NCBI RefSeq assembly: GCF_040183065.1
Contig: NC_091120.1
Coordinates: 178,182,396-178,246,395 of the forward strand
DNA from: Periplaneta americana
Taxonomy: Eukaryota; Arthropoda; Insecta; Blattodea; Blattidae
DNA length: 64,000 bases
Direction of reading: 5' to 3'
Both the position numbers and the translations under genes were made by a program. The notes beneath the pieces were generated by a model, which saw only the letters and a list, made by a program, of their open reading frames with translations, was not told where the DNA came from and did no database searches. Positions 34,390-46,527 of the stretch are shown piece by piece; position 1 is the stretch's first letter, and each line of letters begins with the position of its first letter.

Positions 34390-34655
34390 TATTTTTTTTT
34401 TTACTTGGTTATTTAACGACGCTGTATCAACTACGAGGTTATTTAGCATCGATGAGATTGGTGATAGCGAGATGGTATTTGGCGAGATGAGGCCGAGGAT
34501 TCGCCATAGATTACCTGACATTCACCTTATGGTTGGGGAAAACCTCGGAAAAAAACCAACCAGGTAATCAGCCCAAGAGGGGATCGAACCCGGCCCGAAC
34601 GCAACTTTAGACCAGCACAAGCAAGTGCCTTAACCGACTGAGCCACGCCAGTGGC
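34390..34655 (-). mobile_element. tRNA-derived SINE, family 1
   Basis: Minus-strand head GGCCACTGGCGTGGCTCAGT, then CGGTTAAGGCACTTGC (A-box region) and B-box GGTTCGATCCC near 34591-34580. The 3' part ends in AACGACGCTG...ACCAAGT and an A-rich tail (T-rich on plus). AGTAGTT occurs on both sides and may be the target duplication. Confidence 0.88.
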
Positions 34656-34960
34656 CTTTTATAGTAGTTATAGTCATTTACTCATTACAGATTAATCAAA
34701 ATCATGTTTTTCCTCTCAAAACGGGAGTGCTGTGAAAAAATACCCAATTTCAAATTGACTGAACTGAGTTTCTCTAGTGTAGAAAACCAGCCAGTAAAAG
34801 GAACAATATCTTCTGAATAGACTTGTGTTACCTAGAGAAGGAGCATGCATGTTGTTATGATACACTGACAAGTACATGCCATACTAATTCTTCGAAAAGA
34901 TAGAACTAGGAGACGAAAGGTTCAAGAAAACTTATGACTACAATATCTGCATTAATTTTG

Positions 34961-35389
34961 TCCCATGCTAAAGCGTAGTGATCTAAGGTATCATACCTAT
35001 AGTCGCGACGCTGTTATTCCTGGCATGACTCCTCCTCTTTGCTTACGTCTTAGGAAGAGAAGGCTCTATAAAGTCTATGTAGGTAGTATCGTTCGCCATT
35101 TTTGTTCTTTCGTTGCCGAGCTACCAGACGAGGAATCTATTTGCCACACCATTAAACATTATCATGTCGTAGTGCCTATTGATAATAAATCAAACACACT
35201 GTAATTTAGCAAATAATTGAGCAGCAAATAACATCCTTGTGTGCTTTCTGCGAACCCCAACGAAAGAGTCAAAATGGCGGGCGATTATATTAAGTATTTA
35301 TCGAGCCTTAGAAAATGCATAACGTCTTCATCAGCGAATCACAAGACGCACACATTTAAATGTAGCCTAACTGCAACGTGATTGGCTGC
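34961..35389. other. Unclassified CpG-containing segment
   Basis: This stretch is less AT-rich and keeps more CpG than its surroundings (for example TATAGTCGCGACGCTGTTAT). It has a 79-codon frame at 34965-35204 with no recognised motif. It may be an interspersed repeat that ends where the next SINE starts. I cannot show a second copy in the window. Confidence 0.25.
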
Positions 35390-35723
35390 CGCAAATTAGA
35401 GCGACGGGACTATAGGACTGGAATTACGGAATGTGCGCTGGTTCGAGTCCTTATGTGGAAGGAATATTCTCATTAAATTTTGGTCAGTGTATGGATTTGG
35501 TGCCCACCCAACATCGTGATGAGTTTTGGGAGCTATGATAGGTAGCGAAATCCAATTACAGAAATCAGCTGTGACGGTTGGGGAGATCATTATGCTAACC
35601 ACACGATACCTCTGTTCTGGTTGGTTGATCATTCACTCTGCTGAAGCATGTGAATGTGACGCCAGCAGTTGGCTGGTTGACCTTAGCCCTTCATGGGCTG
35701 TCACACCACAGAATAAAAATAAC
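35390..35723 (+). mobile_element. tRNA-derived SINE, separate family
   Basis: Plus strand: TTAGAGCGACGGGACTATAG (A-box region), B-box GGTTCGAGTCC at 35440-35450, a body containing ATTTGGTGCCCACCCAACAT and a 3' end reading CCTTCATGGGCTGTCACACC, then A-rich. The order head-body-simple tail supports a SINE of about 330 bp. No target duplication was found. Confidence 0.6.
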
Positions 35724-36191
35724 AAATGAAAATATAATAGTTTAAAGCAATCTTTGTCAAGAGCATCTTGTTATATACGAATATTACAAATAACAGACGT
35801 AAATGACATACTCTACTAGCTATATCATGCCATGCATATGTGAAGGAGATGAACAATAACAATTTCAAATGTTGATACCAAATATAAATATTGTAAACCT
35901 TTCCATCTAATTTAAGGAAACTTTTTTTACACCACTCCACAAGACAAAGCACGATAAAAACAAAATTTGTCATAAATATAATACTGTGGTTTATTTAAAA
36001 CTTACATAAGTGAAAATACCCTGCAGCACTAGAATATGAGAGGTCATAAACTGTTTTACCACAACAATAAAACTACTGACAATTTAATTTCGTCACTTTC
36101 GAGAAGATTCACATCTCACTAAAATAGTCTGTTAACACTTTTTGTTTTTTGACACAGTTCTCTTTTTTTACGAATATCGGAGTGTAAAAAT

Positions 36192-36376
36192 GAGTTGAGA
36201 GATGGTATTTGGCCAAATGAGATCGAGAATTCGCTACCAGTATCGGATTACCTAACATTCGCCTTACAGTTCAGGAAAACCTCGAGAAAACCCAACCAGG
36301 TAATCAAACCCATGCCCAAGCACAGTTCCAGAACAGCAGGCAAACGTGTTTATTGCCTGAGCTATGCTGGTTGCTG
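36192..36376 (-). mobile_element. SINE family 1, 3' truncated
   Basis: Head and body of family 1 on the minus strand. The body contains GGTTTTCTCGAGGTTTTCCT and the head carries AGCATAGCTCAGGCAATAAA, a diverged A-box. The AACGACGCTG 3' part is missing. The copy is more diverged than the others. Confidence 0.7.
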
Positions 36377-36394
36377 AGAAGTATTATATATGTA

Positions 36395-36692
36395 AAAGTA
36401 AAAGGTAAAGGTATCCCCGTAACATGCCATGAAGGCACTTGGGGGCATGGAGGTAGAGCCCCATGCTTTCCATGACCTCAGCACTAGAATGAGGTGGTGT
36501 GGTCGGCACCACGCTCTGACTGCCTTTTACCCCCAGGAAAGACCCAGTACTCAATTTTATAGGAGGCTGAGTGAACCTCGGGGCCGTTCTGAAAGTTTGG
36601 CAACGAGAAAAAATCCTGTCACCACCTGGGATCGAACCCCGGATCTTCCAGTCCGTAGCCAGCTGCTCTACCAACTGAGCTACCCGGCCGCC
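36395..36692 (-). mobile_element. Full-length tRNA-derived SINE, family 2, 14-bp TSD
   Basis: The duplication GTATTATATATGTA is exact (36381-36394, 36693-36706). Minus strand: GGCGGCCGGGTAGCTCAGTT, GGTAGAGCAGCTGGCTACG (A-box), B-box GGTTCGATCCC, then a body with the dyad GGTCGGCACCACGC-type sequence and a short tail ending ACCTTTTACTTTTA. The intact A- and B-boxes make it the best preserved of the two family 2 copies. Confidence 0.92.
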
Positions 36693-36706
36693 AGTATTAT
36701 ATATGT

Positions 36707-39702
36707 ACAAACATAAATTCTAATCCAACTATGAGCAGGTTAAAATACTCTAAAGCACCTGTAAGATTCATTTATGACTTTTCTGATTCAACACTGTTTT
36801 ACAGTATAACATGAAACTTTGAAATTCCTTATATCTGTTAAAAAAACAACTTAAAATTGATAGAAATAATGCACAACTGCAAATATATACAATTTTTTTT
36901 CTTAAATCACAGCTTTCAATTTTGAGAAAGTTGTAATGATAACTTTTTCTTATTCAGAAAATATCTTAAAATATCCAGCGGTTAATAAAGTAAATTTCTG
37001 TAGTTTTACTAACACATTTTCAATTATGAAATGCTTTCGTATTTAAAATTATACCATATCATTCTTCGAGATAGAAGAAACATCTTAAGCTTTAAATATA
37101 TTTCCCGTAACAGGTCATGGTGAAGTTTCTTTTTTATGAAGACTGCAGTCAAAGATTATTAAAACAAAAAAAGAAACAGAAAAAGAAACAACTGCAAATA
37201 AAATAATAAACTTTCAGAAAAGTGTCACAAAAACATCAACAAATTTGAAAGCTGTGAAAAGGGTTTTGAAAACATGAAGTAAATATATATACAGTATTAT
37301 AAATTAATAAAGGTAATTTCATTAAATATTTGAAGTACATTACCGGTATTTCATTTTAAAATAACTTCTTTTTTTTAATAAAACAAGACAGTTTTATGCA
37401 TTAATGACGTCACAAGAACCTATGAAATAGTGAATAACATATCAAGAATCTATTGTATAAACAATGATGATAATTATATTAAAGAAAAACTTTGTGTACA
37501 TTTCAAACAGATTGAGACTAGAGTTACAGTTTTATCAATTAAATGTAGGGTATGCTTAAAGTAATAAAAAATACATTTCTTTGCAACTTGAATCAATTTA
37601 CTGAATATTTCAGAAAATTTTAAAATAAATATACCATAGGGATAACAGATTTTTCAATATCATAAATGATTAATTATTATTAAATTATGTATAGTTTCTG
37701 AGAGACCAGGCATGTGTATAATGCAATATTACGTCAATATGAACACTAATATATTTTCTTTGATTTCTTTTGTTATATACCACAGATCTTACATCAGCAT
37801 TCTGACTATGAGATGTGGAAAAAGTAAAAAATTATACAAAAATATGCAATACATGGCAAGCAGATTATTTATTATATATTTTTTTTAAGTCTATTTATAC
37901 ACGCTTTAACATCTATGGTCGTATCGTGTGTTTAGAATCATGTGTGTATGTATACCAGTAGGCCGTTTTTTACTATTGCTGAAATCCTGTTTCTATTGCG
38001 TGTTGTAGATGCCTTGTGTTCATGTAACTGATTATAGATTTTTATTAATGTTTATGATATTGGTGATTGAGGCGGTGATGAATCATGGCATGTAAATTTC
38101 CAATCTGCCATTTGCCTTTTATGACTGAGGACAATTCATAAGTTATTGCTTCTCAAATTACAATAACTTTCTAATAACTCTTAAATGGTACTTTTTTTTT
38201 TTTCAAGTAACTGAAAACAAATAACTAGCAACTAGCTATTAACTGAGGATAAAAACTTAAGCGAAAGTCTGTATGGGATAGATCAGTCACCAACTGCTTT
38301 ATATTTAATTCAGTTTGAGATTTACATGGCTCTTTCTGGAACTCTTCACGCCCCACTGAGTATCTTTTGCATACCCAATGTTGAGAATAATTGAGTTTGG
38401 CGTAATATGTTCAGAAAAGTTAAAAGGGCTTTGTACATCAATGCATGGAAAAAAAAAAATTACAAATTTTTTACTATTAAACTGTAAATGCATAAAAAGT
38501 TATACCCATAATTTCATGTAATGTTTACAGCATTATAATGAATAATTAAATTTAGAAATGTTTGAAGTCTGAGACGCAACTTTTAGGTGCATGGTTTTTT
38601 CTTTACTAACTATTACATACTTGTGAAAAATTACTCTTAATTTTGCATGCAGCGCACACATCTAACTGTATATACGCAAATACTCCAAACGTATTTTTCC
38701 CAGAATTTAGCAAAGAAAAACTGGGGTCTGCACATTATTTGAAATAAGGTTGGTACCTCTTTGCTTCAAACACTGGATCCTGTTAAGTCCAGCCTCGTGC
38801 CTCAGTCTGTGACGCGTAGACTTGGGCAACACAATTCTCTTTCAGAAGTCGATTCCAACGATTCAATCATATATTAGGAATTGATTCTAATGATTCATCC
38901 CAGTCTGCGATTCCAACTATGCTTTTGAATTGTAAACTAATGACTCACGGGACTCTTTCCTTTGCAAACCACGGGTAGAACAAAAACGTTTTACATCTTT
39001 CGCATAGATGGCATGAGAGGTGAGACATTGGATGGTCTCTTTCTGATTGGCTGTGAAGATTATGACGAGTTTCTTAAAACAAATTGATATTTTATTTAGT
39101 TTTGGAGTACATCATTATGTAGGATTAATTTCTTGTAAATAAAACGTACTTTCCCAAGGGTAGCTTCCATTTGAAAATAACAATCACTACACAAATGTTT
39201 ATTTTTATTTTTATTTGTTTAGTATGCTCTGTCTTTTGGCAACCCTTATTGAAGGGCAGCTACCCTTGTGGGATTTACATATACAGCCAACATTTTTTTT
39301 AAATTTCCTCTCCTAAATTAGAGTGTGCGTATTATTTGATGGTGTGGAGTATTCGCATTTATACAGTATGTTAGAAAGCTGAAATTTTGTGCAGAAATAA
39401 TACTGATTTTTCCATTTGTTCATGTACAAGTCCCCAAATGAAACAGTGCAAGACTCTAAAGATACTGAGTGAATGAAGTTATTTAAATTTGAAATCCAGA
39501 CAGATAAAAAAAAGACGAAGTAGACAACAAATCAGCTTTGAAGAAAGTCTTCCCTAAACATTTTGATCTCCTACATTATTCTCGTTCCATCATTGGTCCA
39601 ATATACCATATTTATCTGTGTAATTTCCCTCCTCGAGTAATTTCCCCTCCCACGATTTTTAAGACATGTTTTTTCAGAATTATATTTTCTTCGAGTAATT
39701 TA
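36707..39702. other. Unassigned AT-rich DNA
   Basis: About 3 kb with no coding frame above 62 codons and no clear repeat ends. GGGCAGCTACCCTTGTGGGA near 39254-39274 resembles a LINE terminal hairpin but stands alone. Confidence 0.45.
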
Positions 39703-39710
39703 TCCCTCTT

Positions 39711-39977
39711 TTTTTTTTTTAGTTGGTTATTTAACGACGCTGTATCAACTACGAGGTTACTTAGCGTCGATGAGATTGGTGATAGTGAGATAGTATTTGG
39801 CGAGATGAGGCCGAGGATTCGCCGTAGATTACCTGGCATTCGCCTTACAGTTGGGGAAAACCTCGAAAAAAAAACCTAAACAGATAATCAGTCCAAGCAG
39901 GGATCGAACCCACGCCCGAACGCAAATTCAGACCGGAAGGCAAGTGCCTTAACCGACTGAGCCACGCCGGTGGCTTC
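39711..39977 (-). mobile_element. tRNA-derived SINE, family 1, with TSD
   Basis: The duplication TCCCTCTT lies at 39703-39710 and 39978-39985. Minus strand: GCCACCGGCGTGGCTCAGTC, then GGTTAAGGCACTTGCC (A-box region), B-box GGTTCGATCCC, body GGCGAATCCTCGGCCTCATC and the 3' part ending in AACGACGC...ATAACCAACT with an A-run (T12 on plus). Confidence 0.92.
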
Positions 39978-40144
39978 TCCCTCTTATTTTAAACAAAACT
40001 GAACACTTATTTTTCTTTCAAGAGCGTGTTTCATTAAGATTCCAAGTACTGAATAAATAGGCCTGGGAAACCCAAGGTCTTTATTTATCCCTTCTATAAT
40101 GAAATGTGTCTAAGATTCCTCTGACAACAAGGAAGTTAAATGTA

Positions 40145-40765
40145 CGGTTAATTAGAATATTTTGTTAGAAGTTTCAGCAGTCTGACAATATCACCATAAC
40201 ATACTCCTCTTTCTTCTCGTAAGACAGATGCAAGAGGTCAACGAACTCAGACCTGTCTGCTAAGGTGAACTACCTCCACCCCCCCTCTCTGACTACAACG
40301 TTGTAACCTGATCAAACCATTCAGTGGCATCTAATTAGTGGTTTTTAAATTAAATTTACACGGAAACCTTCCATGCTATTGAAATACACCAGAGGGATAA
40401 ATAATTCTTTATTACATCTTCTATCGATATGGAAAAAAATCACGATCCTACTCAAAATAGTTACCGAATAAGAGTGTGTTAAACATTTGGGGAAAAACCT
40501 GAATTACGGAAGTGAAGTGGGTAGACATTGGATACACATACATATGGGAAAATACATTTTTATCTGAGAAAATTATGAACTTCCCATCAATATGGTATTA
40601 CACTTTTTTGTTGCATACAACAAGAGCTATTCGCTGTGAAAATCTCCAGTATATCATACTGGAAATGCAGAAAGAAATCTGCACCCCATTAACGAGGTTA
40701 TTTTACAGATTAATAATTGGCATCACCCTGACTTCTTTCCAAGGACAGAGGGAAACTTGAACAAA
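40145..40765. mobile_element. Decayed copy of the 47.9-kb MITE family
   Basis: Sequence from GAAGTTTCAGCAGTCTGACA at about 40170 through GAAATACACCAGAGGGATAA and AAATCACGATCCTACTCAAA to about 40510 matches 48015-48300 of the intact MITE in the same order. The CAGGGTG termini are not preserved. The part after 40510 is more weakly related. Confidence 0.6.
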
Positions 40766-42892
40766 GACGATTTTTTAAATTTTGATACCAATCATAAACA
40801 TCTTTGTAGCTATTTCGTATTACACATTGATTTGGTTAGTATATGAACTGTTTGATGTTACATATGACCAGATTATTCTCGATATTTTGTAGTTCTCGCA
40901 TAATTTCCCTTTCCTCAATTTTTTGCCTCCAATTTTGAGATCGAGAAATTACACAAGTAAATACAGTAATCATATCATCATCATCTCTAAATAGCATCTA
41001 TAGTGTAATCCATAAACAACTATCAACATCAATAATAATAAAAAATTTTTTTTCATCAGTCAATTAGCCTTCACTAAGAATTGAATTCAGACGAAGAATT
41101 TATTCTCAAATTCTATACAATCCAATTTCAATAAATTGAATTATCCATGATTAGTTTCGCTGTATCACATTATACACGCTGGTTTATGAGCAAGAAAAAT
41201 ATTATGCAGTTAAAAGCATTCAGCTACTTGGTAATCAGAAGAAATGTTTATTACTTTTGATAATCCAGAAAACATATACCTCATTGGCATGAACAGTTTT
41301 TAGGGAGACACCAAATATGGTGACAAATATCCAATTCGGTTCAAAATAATTATATATTACTCTGCACGTGTATATAGACATACACGCAAAGAATAACGCA
41401 AGTTTCAAAATTTTGTGATATTGCTTAATCTTTAATGAAGGAATTGGAAGTAGATTTATGGAAGAATTTAACATTTAGGACTCTGTGAATGAAAGATAAA
41501 AAAAATAAATAAATAAATCACTGGAATTTATTTAAAAATATTCTCAATATTCTGCAAAATGTAATGAAAAATTCGGAGCAACTGTATTGCTGGTCTCTTA
41601 TAAAGCACCACAAAGATATCAGGTACAGCTTGAGGATAGGATTACCAATTCAATCTAATGAAATTTGAGTAAAAGTAACAGACACCAGAGAACGTCTGTA
41701 CGAAATATTATAGAAGGTAAAGATGAACATGAAGCGGATAAGAAAGAAGGCAGGAAGAAAAGGTAGGATCTACAGTGTAAATGACTGTCATATTAGAAAG
41801 ACATACAAAATGTGGACGATGAATCAATATTACAAACTGGAAGACAAGAAATTAATTGAAGAAAGTTAAGAGAAGAGAAGAGATGAATGTAATGTTTCCA
41901 TATTTAATATAAATGTCAATGTTATAAAAATTACCTTCGCGGAAACGAGAGCAATATATATCTATATTTTTCTCTCCAATAGATTTCAGTCTTATAGATA
42001 AGAGATCATAGAATAGGATTTTTTACAAATGGAGTACAAACTGTTTGGGAGAAACAAGTAAAGCACTTTTATGGGAAGAGATTTTTTTCTGGAAGACGAA
42101 GACGTCAAACAAAAGAATTTTCAGATAAAAAAGTAACAGTCCATAAAGGATAGATAAAGGTTCAATTCGATGTTGTAGAATGAGCTGGTAATCTTAACGC
42201 CTTAAAAATGTAATTCGAACATCCATTATGACATTATAAAATGATTTGCAAAATTATCTAATTACCACAGCAGCCGAATGCTTTCCAAGAAAATACCATC
42301 ATTCCTCTTACATCTGATAGAAAACATCTTGGAAAAATAACTCTCAGTTGTGCCAAGACAAATTGTATTCATTAATAATAACAACAAAAACAAAGATGTA
42401 GATTTTACATCCTCTTCTGACTAATATGAACGCCTTCAGATCCTCACTTGACTAAGGATTTTACAAATTTGCCAGCATTTACTGTAACTGTTACAGTACA
42501 CAATCTAAGAATCTCATTTATAAGCATGCTGCAACAAGACTGATGCAATCCCATCACGCTAAACATTTATATATCTTTAAAGCCATTACCTATTGAACTA
42601 ATTTGATTCTACAGTGTATCACGAAGTTAGTTCCTGCATAGTTATGCTCAAAAGTGTTTCAATATTACCTTCTACTATGAGAAAGCAAAACATTTTTAAG
42701 GTACTGTATAGGCATCAGGCACATAATCCTCATTCCACACAAGAAGACTCCACATGCCAACAAATGCACGTGCCTGAAGCTCATCCTATTGGCTGCAGGG
42801 TAAAGAACCTTCTTATAGCGCCTAGATTGTTATATTAATTAGACCCTGTCTGAAAGCACAACCTGTTATATATTTTCGAAGTATTAATAAAT
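40766..42892. other. Unassigned AT-rich DNA
   Basis: No coding or repeat structure was recognised over about 2.1 kb. Confidence 0.45.
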
Positions 42893-43022
42893 TTGTTTGT
42901 ACAGCAGTCTCCAATAGTTTGCAACTGTCGTGAGCATGAACACTTGGAATTCATGAGCAGAAAATTGATGTGTGCATGCTCATGACAGTTGCAAACTGCC
43001 AGAAACTCCTGTACATACAAAC
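42893..43022. repeat. 130-bp hairpin with a 28-nt nearly perfect inner stem
   Basis: AGTTTGCAACTGTCGTGAGC then ATGAACAC on the left arm pairs with GTGTGCATGCTCATGACAGT then TGCAAACT on the right arm, with two differences (one would be a G-U pair in RNA) across a loop of about 28 nt. The outer arms (TTTGTTTGTACAG and CTGTACATACAAACA) also pair. It could be a small MITE or a transcribed hairpin. Confidence 0.7.
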
Positions 43023-43682
43023 ATAATAGGAATCTTGCTTTTTTTTTTCTAAAGAAGAGAAATAAATACGATTCATGAAACTATTGGAAAGGCAATAAAC
43101 GCTGTCAAGAAAGGCTGTGATTTGTACAAAGGGTCAAGCACAGACAGTTGGTAATGAGGTATGATAAGATGACAAGCAAGTTGTATAATTTACATACAGT
43201 TGCATCACAACTCACAACATAACCCAAACACGGAGATGCGAACCATAGTCTACCAGTCAGTTTCTGTATGCTCCTTGTATTTAGTTGTTGATGCTATAAT
43301 GTTTTAAAATTGCACATTTTTAACATCTTTTTTGACATAAATAATAGTGTACGCTATGATGATTGAGCAAGTAGTGGTAATTCAGGGCTCAAACATCATG
43401 AAGTGAAACCCTAACGAATCAGTGCATCATCTGATGCGGACTCTTCATAATGTAAGTGCATTTTTGTAAAAATTCCGTATTCATTCCATGCATTATGTTA
43501 GGTTGATAGTTTAAAATAATGAGGCATACCTGAGTGTCTGTCATGTCACGTGACATCATTGCTCTACACATGTCAATGCAAGCCTCATTTTCTGGTGTGA
43601 ACATAGGAACCATCGGCAGTTGGGGCAAGGAAGAATTTTACATTATGTTTGTCTGCAAAAGGGTATCTGTCTGATACAGGGG
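43023..43682. other. Unassigned DNA
   Basis: A minus-strand frame at 43419-43628 ends before a possible donor (CAG|GTATGC), but no acceptor or protein family was recognised, so it is not called a gene. Confidence 0.35.
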
Positions 43683-43967
43683 GGGGAGCCATTAATCCTT
43701 CCCATTGAAGGCTTTAAGGAACCAACCTGGACAAATACCCAATGTCCCATCCCTACCTTCCCGTGGTGCAGCTGTTAGTAAGCATAATTTTACGAGCTGA
43801 ACTAAAGGGAGGGGCTACTCATCCATTAGCACTGGTCAGCTTGATGAGTTAATGACTGAATTTGGTATAATTTTCCTCTATCCAATACCTAATTCCCTCT
43901 TTACCCTTTCCTATCCAGTCCTCTGATTGAACTCTTACTTAAATCGGCTACAACTTGCCATTTAACA

Positions 43968-44101
43968 AGAAATGGATTCGGAACACCTCAAAATCTGTGC
44001 TTCATTGGCTGTTCATGATAATATTTTTGAAAAATATTGGAGTGCAAGAGGTCAAATGACTTTATTGTCAAACGCCTGGCATTAGAAAACAACAACAACA
44101 A
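43968..44101 (+). mobile_element. 3' end of the RNase H-bearing LINE, second copy
   Basis: AAGAAATGGATTCGGAACAC, then the frame SEHLKICASLAVHDNIFEKY and WSARGQMTLLSNAWH with a stop, then AAAACAACAACAACA. This matches the 3' end of the element at 54.5-56.7 kb. The preceding 43683-43967 stretch (CCCATTGAAGGCTTTAAGGA region) is not seen there. It may be the 5' leader of the same LINE joined by internal deletion, but this is a guess from memory. Confidence 0.7.
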
Positions 44102-44837
44102 AATTATGTTTGTTGATAAGTGGAGTCTTCTTGCATGATATGAAGATTAGAAATAGATATGAGAGCTCTTAAAAAAAATAAGACTTTAACAGCAATAACA
44201 GTAATAAATTAAAGGATAACTGAAAAAGTAGTCTCGGTGCAAGAAAATATAAGTTTAGAATTTGAACAATAAATTCAACCAAATGTATAATACAGTATTG
44301 AGCAGGAGGTAGAGGGAAAGAAAAGAGACGAAGGAAGTAAAAAGTGAGAGAAGAGAAAGAGGAAATGGAAAGAAATAAATTATTATTATAAACTGCAAGC
44401 CTATGTATAACCTTCAAGAAACTATCTTCATGATGGCCACTATATCTTACTGAAATCTTATTTTTTTAAGACTGTACATTAGTCAGAAGAGGACAAGATT
44501 TTAAACCTTCCACCTGTTAAGTGCAATGGTTCACACGTTCTTTAATGGCACACTGGATAACGCTACAATCAAGCCACCTCCACGATGGCAACAGCTTGAA
44601 GAATCAATACACAACTAAAGACATGACTAATGAGAGCAGAGAGCAAGACAAGATTATAAAACATTACTGATCCCCCATATACAGATAACTGTTACTCTCC
44701 TTTCTGTCCAATATTATCACTAACAATACTCCTCCTTACACAACCACTGTGCTAATTAAATGTAAAACCTCGTCTTTATAAAAGATGGGCACTGCGTACA
44801 TCCTCACGATATGAGGAACACAGGTTATGTAACATTA
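44102..44837. other. Unassigned DNA downstream of the host gene
   Basis: No coding signal was recognised. It may contain the end of the 3' UTR of the minus-strand gene. Confidence 0.4.
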
Positions 44838-44843
44838 TTTATT
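44838..44843 (-). promoter_or_regulatory. Candidate poly(A) signal AATAAA
   Basis: AATAAA on the minus strand, about 120 nt after the stop codon at 44964-44962. It is the first perfect hexamer after the stop that I noticed. Confidence 0.45.
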
Positions 44844-44961
44844 TTTAAAAAGAATATAAATCATACAAACGGAAAGCTGACACATACCTATTCACTCGCC
44901 CCAGACATCATGTCAGCAGTGCTGATGCCAGGTGAGCGTACCTAGGTGGGAATGGCAACAG

Positions 44962-45114
44962 TCACACCTGCGTCACCAGGTTGGTAAGCTTGTCCATTGC
45001 TTGTTGTAACTGAACCCTTCTCTCTGTCTCTTCATTCAGCTTCGTGGTCAAGTCTGTAAGCATCTTGGTGAACATTTCTCGCTGAGCTTCTAATGTCTGC
45101 TCCAGTTTTGACAC
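44962..45114 (-). CDS. Terminal coding exon: C-terminal coiled coil (CIN85/CD2AP-like)
   Basis: The exon begins after the acceptor TTTAAG at 45116-45115 and reads VSKLEQTLEAQREMFTKMLT, DLTTKLNEETERRVQLQQAM, DKLTNLVTQV, stop TGA (44964-44962). The heptad pattern (L/V-KLE-TLE, ML-DL-TKL, LQQAM-KL-NLV) is a parallel coiled coil. Codon use and GC are higher than in the flanks. The phase 0 start joins exactly to the exon at 50037-50464, giving ELKDK-VSKLEQ. In CIN85/CD2AP-type adaptors a coiled coil of this size ends the protein and mediates oligomerisation. The family call rests on this layout and on a general resemblance, not on a search. Sure that it is an exon, less sure of the identity. Confidence 0.6.
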   Translation of the reverse strand: MSKLEQTLEAQREMFTKMLTDLTTKLNEETERRVQLQQAMDKLTNLVTQV

Positions 45115-45164
45115 CTTAAAGCATGCGAAAATCACATTAACATATTTCTTTGAAATTAGTATCA

Positions 45165-45337
45165 ATAAAACTCGAGCGAAGACCCAAAAATCTTCCATAT
45201 CAATTTATAGAACCACAAACAGGCCTACAACAACAAGGAATTGACTTCGTGAAAAGTTTAAAATATCTGGGGATGTATATCACTGATGACAATACTCAAT
45301 ATACTGAGGATGACAAACTTGCCAATAATGCCTTCTA
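45165..45337 (+). pseudogene. LINE reverse transcriptase fragment
   Basis: The plus strand reads LERRPKNLPYQFIEPQTG, then DFVKSLKYLGMYITDDNTQY. The KYLG block preceded by a short basic stretch is typical of the RT thumb region of LINEs. It is cut by the family A insertion at 45344. The family differs from A and B. Confidence 0.5.
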
Positions 45338-45343
45338 TTCATT

Positions 45344-46493
45344 ACTTACTTACAAATGGCTTTTAAGGAACCCGAAGGTTCATTGCCGCCCTCACATAAG
45401 CCTGCCATCGGTCCCTATCCAGTGCAAGATTAATCCAGTCTCTATCATCATATCCCACCTCCCTCGAATCCATTTTAATATTATCCTCCCATCTACGTCT
45501 CGGCCTCCCCAAAGGTCTTTTTCCCTCTGGTATCCCAACTAACACTCTATATGCATTTCTGGATTCGCCCATACATGCTACATGCCCTGCCCATCTCAAA
45601 CGTCTGGATTTAATGTTCCTAATTATGTCAGGTGAAGAATACAATGCGTGCAGTTCTGCGTTGTGTAACTTTCTCCATTCTCCTGTAACTTCATCCCGCT
45701 TAGCCCCAAATATTTTCCTAAGCACCTTATTCTCAAACACCCTTAACCTATGTTCCTCTCTCAGACTGAGAGTCCAAGTTTCACAACCATAGAGAACAAC
45801 CGGTAATATAACTGTTTTATAAATTCTAACTTTCAGATTTTTTGACAGCAGACTAGATGATAAAAGCTTCTCAACCGAATAATAACACGCATTTCCCATA
45901 TTTATTCTGCGTTTAATTTCCTCCCGAGTGTCATTTATATTTGTTACTGTTGCTCCAAGATATTTGAATTTTTCCACCACTTCGAAGGATAAATCTCCAA
46001 TTTTTATATTTCCATTTTGTACAATATTCTGGTCACGAGACATAATCATATACTTTGTCTTTTCGGGATTTACATCCAAACCTATCGCTTTACTTGCTTC
46101 AAGTAAAATTTCTGTGTTTTCCCTAATCGTTTGTGGGTTTTCTCCTAACATATTCACGTCATCCGCATAGACAAGAAGCTGATGTAACCCGTTCAATTCC
46201 AAACCCTGCCTGTTATCCTGAACTTTCCTAATGGCATATTCTAGAGCGAAGTTAAAAAGTAAAGGTGATAGTGCATCTCCCTGCTTTAGCCCGCAGTGAA
46301 TTGGAAAAGCATCAGATAGAAACTGACCTATACAGACTCTGCTGTATGTTTCACTGAGACACATTTTAATTAATCGAACTAGTTTCTTGGGAATACCAAA
46401 TTCAATAAGAATATCATATAATACTTCCCTCTTAACCGAGTCATATGCCTTTTTGAAATCTATGAATAACTGATGTACTGTACCCTTATACTC
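45344..46493 (-). pseudogene. LINE family A, RT domain through C-terminus, frame intact
   Basis: On the minus strand an uninterrupted frame of about 376 codons runs from 46493 to a stop at 45365-45363. In order: [11 protein letters not shown] (first catalytic Asp of the RT), [33 protein letters not shown] (the YADD box), [73 protein letters not shown] and RAAMNLRVP. The (TAAG)n tail is at 45344-45354 (plus strand ACTT). An 8-bp duplication TTCATTAC lies at 45338-45345 and 46494-46501. The endonuclease domain and the N-terminal RT blocks are missing by 5' truncation, so it cannot move by itself. Related to RTE-type LINEs by layout. Confidence 0.9.
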
Positions 46494-46527
46494 TTCATTA
46501 CAAAAAATAATGAGGAGTAAGGATATA

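Noticed and set aside
34965..35204. 79-codon frame in the CpG-containing segment
   Set aside because: No motif, and codon pattern and neighbours do not support a gene. Kept only as an unclassified segment.
43419..43628. Possible exon of 69 codons on the minus strand with a CAG|GTATGC donor
   Set aside because: No acceptor, no recognised family, and it lies downstream of the stop of the host gene.
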